23,465 nucleotides of DNA from an uncultured Dialister sp. (GTDB lineage Bacteria > Bacillota > Negativicutes > Veillonellales > Dialisteraceae). The translations under genes were made by a program, and so were the position numbers. The notes under the pieces were generated by a model. That model did no database searches, was not told the DNA's origin, and saw only the letters and a list, made by a program, of their open reading frames with translations. The stretch lies in assembly GCF_900538805.1 (NCBI RefSeq), contig NZ_UPZP01000031.1:1-23465 (forward strand), in the 5' to 3' direction. Shown here piece after piece: positions 20,865 through 23,465 of this stretch (position 1 is its first letter; every line of letters begins with the position of its first letter).

Positions 20865-21146
20865 ATGATGACAGAACTGGAAAGACTGAGAAATCAAATC
20901 ATAGAGCTGGTGGAAGAAAAGGGATATCCCGGCGAACTGGGCGCCCTGGCGGCAGACAATCTGGGAAGCGCTTATGCCATGAACCGCATGATTGGCTGGC
21001 TCTCCCACAGTGAGCCCGTGAGTGCCGAGGACATTGCCGATGAAATGCTTGCTATCTGTGAGGATAGGGACAACTGGAGGAAAAAGAAGGAAGCTGAATT
21101 TTACCAGCAGAAATATAATCAGTATTTGTGGGACATGAAGGAATAG
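20865..21146 (+). CDS. Small helical protein, unknown function
   Basis: This 93-residue, mostly helical and acidic protein contains ELERLRNQIIELVEEKG, an LGSAYAMNRMIGWL segment and EDIADEMLAICEDRDNW. There is no signal peptide or membrane span. I recognise no family. It begins at ATG 20865 (or the adjacent ATG 20868) with GAGGA just upstream, 6 bp after the J-like gene, so the two are very likely co-transcribed and may work together. Third-position composition looks like that of its neighbours, which argues for a real gene. A GGGCGGC-GTA-GCCGCCC hairpin (21148-21164) follows the stop directly but lacks a T-run. Confidence 0.75.
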   Translation: MMTELERLRNQIIELVEEKGYPGELGALAADNLGSAYAMNRMIGWLSHSEPVSAEDIADEMLAICEDRDNWRKKKEAEFYQQKYNQYLWDMKE

Positions 21147-21223
21147 GGGGCGGCGTAGCCGCCCGCTGTCGGCTGTCTGCTTACCGTTGTCGGCTGTCCG
21201 CTGTCCGTTTCACGCCGGACACT

Positions 21224-21256
21224 GTCATTCTGGACGCAGTGAAGAATCTCGGTGAG
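21224..21256 (+). repeat. TCATTCTGGACG-type dispersed repeat
   Basis: TGTCATTCTGGACGCAGTG followed by AAGAATCTCGGTGAG. It has the same family and orientation as 16257-16290 and is inverted relative to 12402-12431. Confidence 0.8.
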
Positions 21257-21348
21257 TACTGTTAATGGCTGCTGCTAGCTCACTAGCTCACTAAAGAATA
21301 CCAGTGGGCGGGAAGACAGCAGACAATCAGACATCAGATATACAGTAA

Positions 21349-21597
21349 TCCCGAAAGCAAGAGGGTTCAGGCGCCTGCGGCGCCAGGGTTCAAGCCGCCT
21401 CCGGGCTGCGCCCTGGGCGGCTCAGGTTCCGCCCGGGAACGGCTCCGCCTTCCGGGCTGGTTCAAAGGGAGTTATAAAGGACCGCTGCGCTAGCGAAGTG
21501 GGCGCCTTTCAGGCGCCATTATATAATGCGCCCGAAGGGCGCCACCACAACCCTCTGAACCCTCTGAACCTTTTGAACCCGGGCCGCCGCAGGCGAT
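21349..21597 (+). repeat. Composite hairpin/TGAACCC element, copy J (complete, closing hairpin decayed)
   Basis: CCCGAAAGCAAGAGGGTTCAGG in two parts, GGCGCC-TGC-GGCGCC, GGGTTCAAG, AGGTTCCG, CTGGTTCAAAGGG, GGCGCC-TTTCA-GGCGCC, GCGCCC-GAA-GGGCGC, ACCACAACCCT, three TGAACC repeats and a closing GGCCGCC-GCA-GGCGATCC in which one pair is lost. All parts are in the usual order. Confidence 0.85.
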
Positions 21598-21611
21598 CCC
21601 TTGCATCATAA

Positions 21612-21620
21612 TGATATAAT
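21612..21620 (+). promoter_or_regulatory. Extended -10 promoter for mnmA
   Basis: TGATATAAT supplies TGn plus a perfect TATAAT (21615-21620). There is no recognisable -35. A leader of about 95 bases precedes the ATG. Confidence 0.6.
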
Positions 21621-21720
21621 AAGTGAGTATCCTTCGGACTTTCACTCCGATGCGATTTTTTCGGGATTTCCCGGAATGATGGTTTATAGGGAAGCAGCGC
21701 TTCCCTGGAAAGGATTTCAA

Positions 21721-22779
21721 ATGACAGAAAAGAAAAAAGTAGTGGTGGCCATGTCCGGCGGCGTGGACAGCACCCTGACCGCCCGGCTCCTTTTGGACCA
21801 GGGCTATGATGTGTGCGGCGCCACCATGTACCAGTTTGAGGGACAGGATGAGGAAATCGAAGGGGCCCGCAGCATGGCCGATTTCATCGGCATTCCCTTT
21901 AAGGTGGTGGATGTGAGGGAGGCCTATCAGCAGTATGTGCTTTCCTATTTCATCGACGCCTATGCGAAGGGCATGACTCCTAATCCCTGCATGATGTGCG
22001 ATTTCAAAGTGAAGTTCGGACTCTTTTATGATGAGGTGCGGAAGGCCTTTGATGCGCCCTACTTCGCCACCGGCCATTATGCCCGCATCCTTTACAATCC
22101 GGAGCGGCAGAAGTATGAGGTGCACAAGGGCATCGACCTGGGGAAGGACCAGTCCTACATGATGTACCATTTGACTCAGGACCAGCTGGCCCATATCATT
22201 TTCCCCCTGGGCCGCACTTTTAAGAAGGACACCCGCCGGATTTCCAAAGAAAAGGGACTTCCCACCTATAATAAGGCGGAGTCCCAGGATATCTGCTTCC
22301 TCACCAGCGAAAGTTCCTATGTGGAATTTTTGAAAAATCACGCTCCCGAGGCATTCCGGCCGGGCGACATTGTGGATAAAAAAGGAAAAGTTCTCGGACA
22401 GCACCGGGGCATTCCCTACTACACCATCGGCCAGCGCAAAGGTCTTGGCATTGCGGCCAGGACCCCGCTCTATGTGACGGCCCTCCGGCCCGATAAAAAC
22501 CAGGTGGTGGTGGGAGAAAATGATGACCTCTTCCGCACCCGCCTCCTGGCCGATGAGCTTCACTTTACTGACGGAGAGGCGCCGGCGGAGGAGTTCCGCT
22601 GCCAGGCGAAAATCCGCTACGGCATCAAGGTTCATGACTGCACGGTAACTTTGGAAAGAAACGGCCGGGCGGTGGTGAAATTTGACGAACCCCAGCGGGC
22701 CATTACCACAGGCCAGTCGGTGGTATTCTACGACGATGACCGCTTAATCGGCGGCGGCACCATTTTAAGGGCTCTGTAA
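21721..22779 (+). CDS. mnmA: tRNA-specific 2-thiouridylase MnmA
   Basis: This 352-residue enzyme thiolates U34 of tRNA-Lys, tRNA-Glu and tRNA-Gln in the cytoplasm, using ATP to adenylate the base and a persulfide sulfur. The PP-loop SGGVDS sits at residues 12-17. The two catalytic cysteines are Cys90 in NPCMMC and Cys192 in QDICFL, matching the spacing of the E. coli enzyme, and ATGHYAR is also present. The C-terminal beta-barrel contains QRKGLGI and the usual late PQRAITTGQSVVFY. I chose ATG 21721, not the in-frame ATG 120 bases upstream, because the family N-terminus starts there and GGAAAGGA lies upstream. A bidirectional terminator follows the gene. Confidence 0.97.
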   Translation: MTEKKKVVVAMSGGVDSTLTARLLLDQGYDVCGATMYQFEGQDEEIEGARSMADFIGIPFKVVDVREAYQQYVLSYFIDAYAKGMTPNPCMMCDFKVKFGLFYDEVRKAFDAPYFATGHYARILYNPERQKYEVHKGIDLGKDQSYMMYHLTQDQLAHIIFPLGRTFKKDTRRISKEKGLPTYNKAESQDICFLTSESSYVEFLKNHAPEAFRPGDIVDKKGKVLGQHRGIPYYTIGQRKGLGIAARTPLYVTALRPDKNQVVVGENDDLFRTRLLADELHFTDGEAPAEEFRCQAKIRYGIKVHDCTVTLERNGRAVVKFDEPQRAITTGQSVVFYDDDRLIGGGTILRAL

Positions 22780-22791
22780 ACGGAGCATACA

Positions 22792-22830
22792 AAAAGAGCA
22801 GGAAAAGAAATTTCTTTTCACTGCTCTTTT
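22792..22830. terminator. Bidirectional terminator between mnmA and the HicB-like gene
   Basis: AAAAGAGCAG pairs with CTGCTCTTTT, with an inner AAAAGAAA/TTTCTTTT stem and a small internal mismatch. A- and T-rich arms on both sides suit both converging genes. Confidence 0.9.
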
Positions 22831-22833
22831 ATA

Positions 22834-23217
22834 TTATCTCAGTCCAAAGACCCGGGCAAGGATGCCTGCTTTTCTGCCCTTTCTGGCAGAGGCAGCCCAC
22901 TCGGCGGATTTGGTTTCTGCATTTTTCACTTTATAGGCCCGAAAGGCGCGGTAGCTGTTCATATCGACCAGCATGACGCATACCTTGGCATGTCTCAGAC
23001 GGCGCTGGAGAAGTCGTTCATCAGAAGGCAGGGGAATGGAAATTTCCTTTTCTTCCATTTCCAGAAGGGAAGCAGCCATGGCGTCCCTGGCTTTTTTTGT
23101 CGTTTCATCCATGGAGCGGCCGCTGGCCTGGCAGCCCGGCAGATCCGGAAATACGGCGGTAAACATTCCTTTATCAGTGTCATGTTCAAATACGGCGGGA
23201 TAGAAATATGTCATCAT
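22834..23217 (-). CDS. HicB-like antitoxin-family protein, apparently without an adjacent HicA
   Basis: This 127-residue protein has an N-terminal half YPAVFEHDTDKGMFTAVFPDLPGCQASG followed by the helix MDETTKKARDAMAASL, which is the partly degraded RNase H-like fold typical of HicB (formerly UPF0150). In type II systems HicB neutralises the HicA mRNA interferase and represses the operon through a C-terminal DNA-binding part. Here the C-terminus (SAEWAASARKGRKAGILARVFGLR in pieces) is short, basic and does not clearly read as an HTH or RHH. No HicA (about 60-80 residues, with the GSH-type motif) is found on either side within the window. ATG 23217 or 23214 follows AGGGGGG. It may be a solitary HicB-like regulator. 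Confidence 0.8.
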   Translation of the reverse strand: MMTYFYPAVFEHDTDKGMFTAVFPDLPGCQASGRSMDETTKKARDAMAASLLEMEEKEISIPLPSDERLLQRRLRHAKVCVMLVDMNSYRAFRAYKVKNAETKSAEWAASARKGRKAGILARVFGLR

Positions 23218-23384
23218 TTCCCCCCTTTCCTTCAGTACAGACTTCTCAAAATTTGGTCATTTATATTCTATACCATTTGCCCCCCTCCTGCCAACTGGAA
23301 TTTACAGGAGTTTGATGGATTTTTTACGAAAAGGGACACTGATTTTCATGAGAAAATAATGAGGAAAAGACGGTCCGGTCATTT
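23218..23384. other. Intergenic region upstream of the HicB-like gene
   Basis: On the minus strand GGTATAGAATATAAATG (around 23250-23272) may contain a -10, but no -35 stands out. There is no gene and no HicA-like frame here. Confidence 0.4.
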
Positions 23385-23465
23385 TTAAGGAAGCGCTGAT
23401 TAAATCGTTGTCTGCTTTTATTCTAGAATTTTTATGCAATGCGAGGAATGGGAAAGGGAATAGCG
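23385..23465. mobile_element. MITE-like palindromic element, partial copy cut by the window end
   Basis: TTAAGGAAGCGCTGATTAAATCG matches the inverted right end of the element at 18227-18393. Similarity continues through TTTTTAT, GCAATGC, GAGGAAT and GAATAGCG, which is the centre of that element. The rest lies beyond the window. Confidence 0.8.

Larger units (their letters stand above)
21147..21720. other. Long intergenic region with repeat island J and the mnmA promoter
   Basis: There is no credible gene. The order is a GC hairpin, GCTGTCGGCTGTC words (21167-21207), a TCATTCTGGACG-type repeat (21224-21256), an inverted 8-bp word pair (GCTAGCTCACTAGCTCACT, 21274-21292), CCAGTGGGCGGGAAGACAGC, AGACATCAGAT, the composite element (21349-21597), then the mnmA promoter and a leader of about 95 bases. 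Confidence 0.75.

Overview
The window is about 23.5 kb of chromosomal DNA at moderately high GC. It carries 19 protein genes that I can support and an unusual load of structured intergenic repeats. T-box leaders, lipoprotein solute-binding proteins, an SNF2/SWIM pair, an NhaC antiporter and the codon style suggest a Firmicute-related organism, most plausibly a diderm Negativicute such as a Dialister relative. That placement is inference from gene content and repeat style, not from a marker gene. There is no rRNA, tRNA, prophage, IS transposase or CRISPR array that I can see.

Layout. 1-325: repeat island. 326-4357: a TRIC/UPF0126 membrane protein, then an SNF2-family ATPase overlapping a SWIM zinc-finger partner. 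4358-6385: repeat island, then a T-box leader and a branched-chain amino acid type binding lipoprotein. 6386-8049: repeat islands and a DUF2156 protein. 8239-10392: a tightly overlapping trio (Eis-like acetyltransferase, GIY-YIG protein, multi-spanning membrane protein). 10393-12000: a second T-box leader and a second binding lipoprotein, a same-length paralogue of the first. 12612-14071: two paralogous exported proteins of DUF3298 type. 14391-19216: four minus-strand genes (SIMPL protein, nitroreductase, NhaC antiporter, TauE/SafE exporter). 19749-21146: a membrane-anchored J-like protein and a small helical partner. 21721-22779: mnmA. 22834-23217: a HicB-like protein on the minus strand.

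The most informative regulatory features are the two T-box leaders. Each has one Stem I with one specifier but two consecutive antiterminator/terminator modules. By alignment to the T-box specifier position, the first reads GUC (Val) and the second CUC (Leu), which matches the branched-chain binding proteins they precede. Both are driven by the same promoter form, TTGACA-17-TATCAT.

The most unusual feature of the DNA is the intergenic architecture. About ten islands carry a composite element: short GC hairpins joined by conserved linkers (GGTTCA on one side, tandem 9-mers ending TGAACCC on the other), closed by a GGGCCGC-loop-GCGGCCC hairpin. All copies point the same way on the + strand, whatever the direction of the neighbouring genes. 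Stems differ between copies but stay paired, and the C-rich arrays predict G-quadruplexes on the opposite strand. Around them lie further repeat families: an 8-bp RGTGRRCT tandem array (29 in-phase units at 14059-14290), a roughly 167-bp palindromic MITE-like element (one full copy, one collinear half copy, one copy cut by the window end), a TCATTCTGAACG-type module and a CCCCCT/GGGG structured module.
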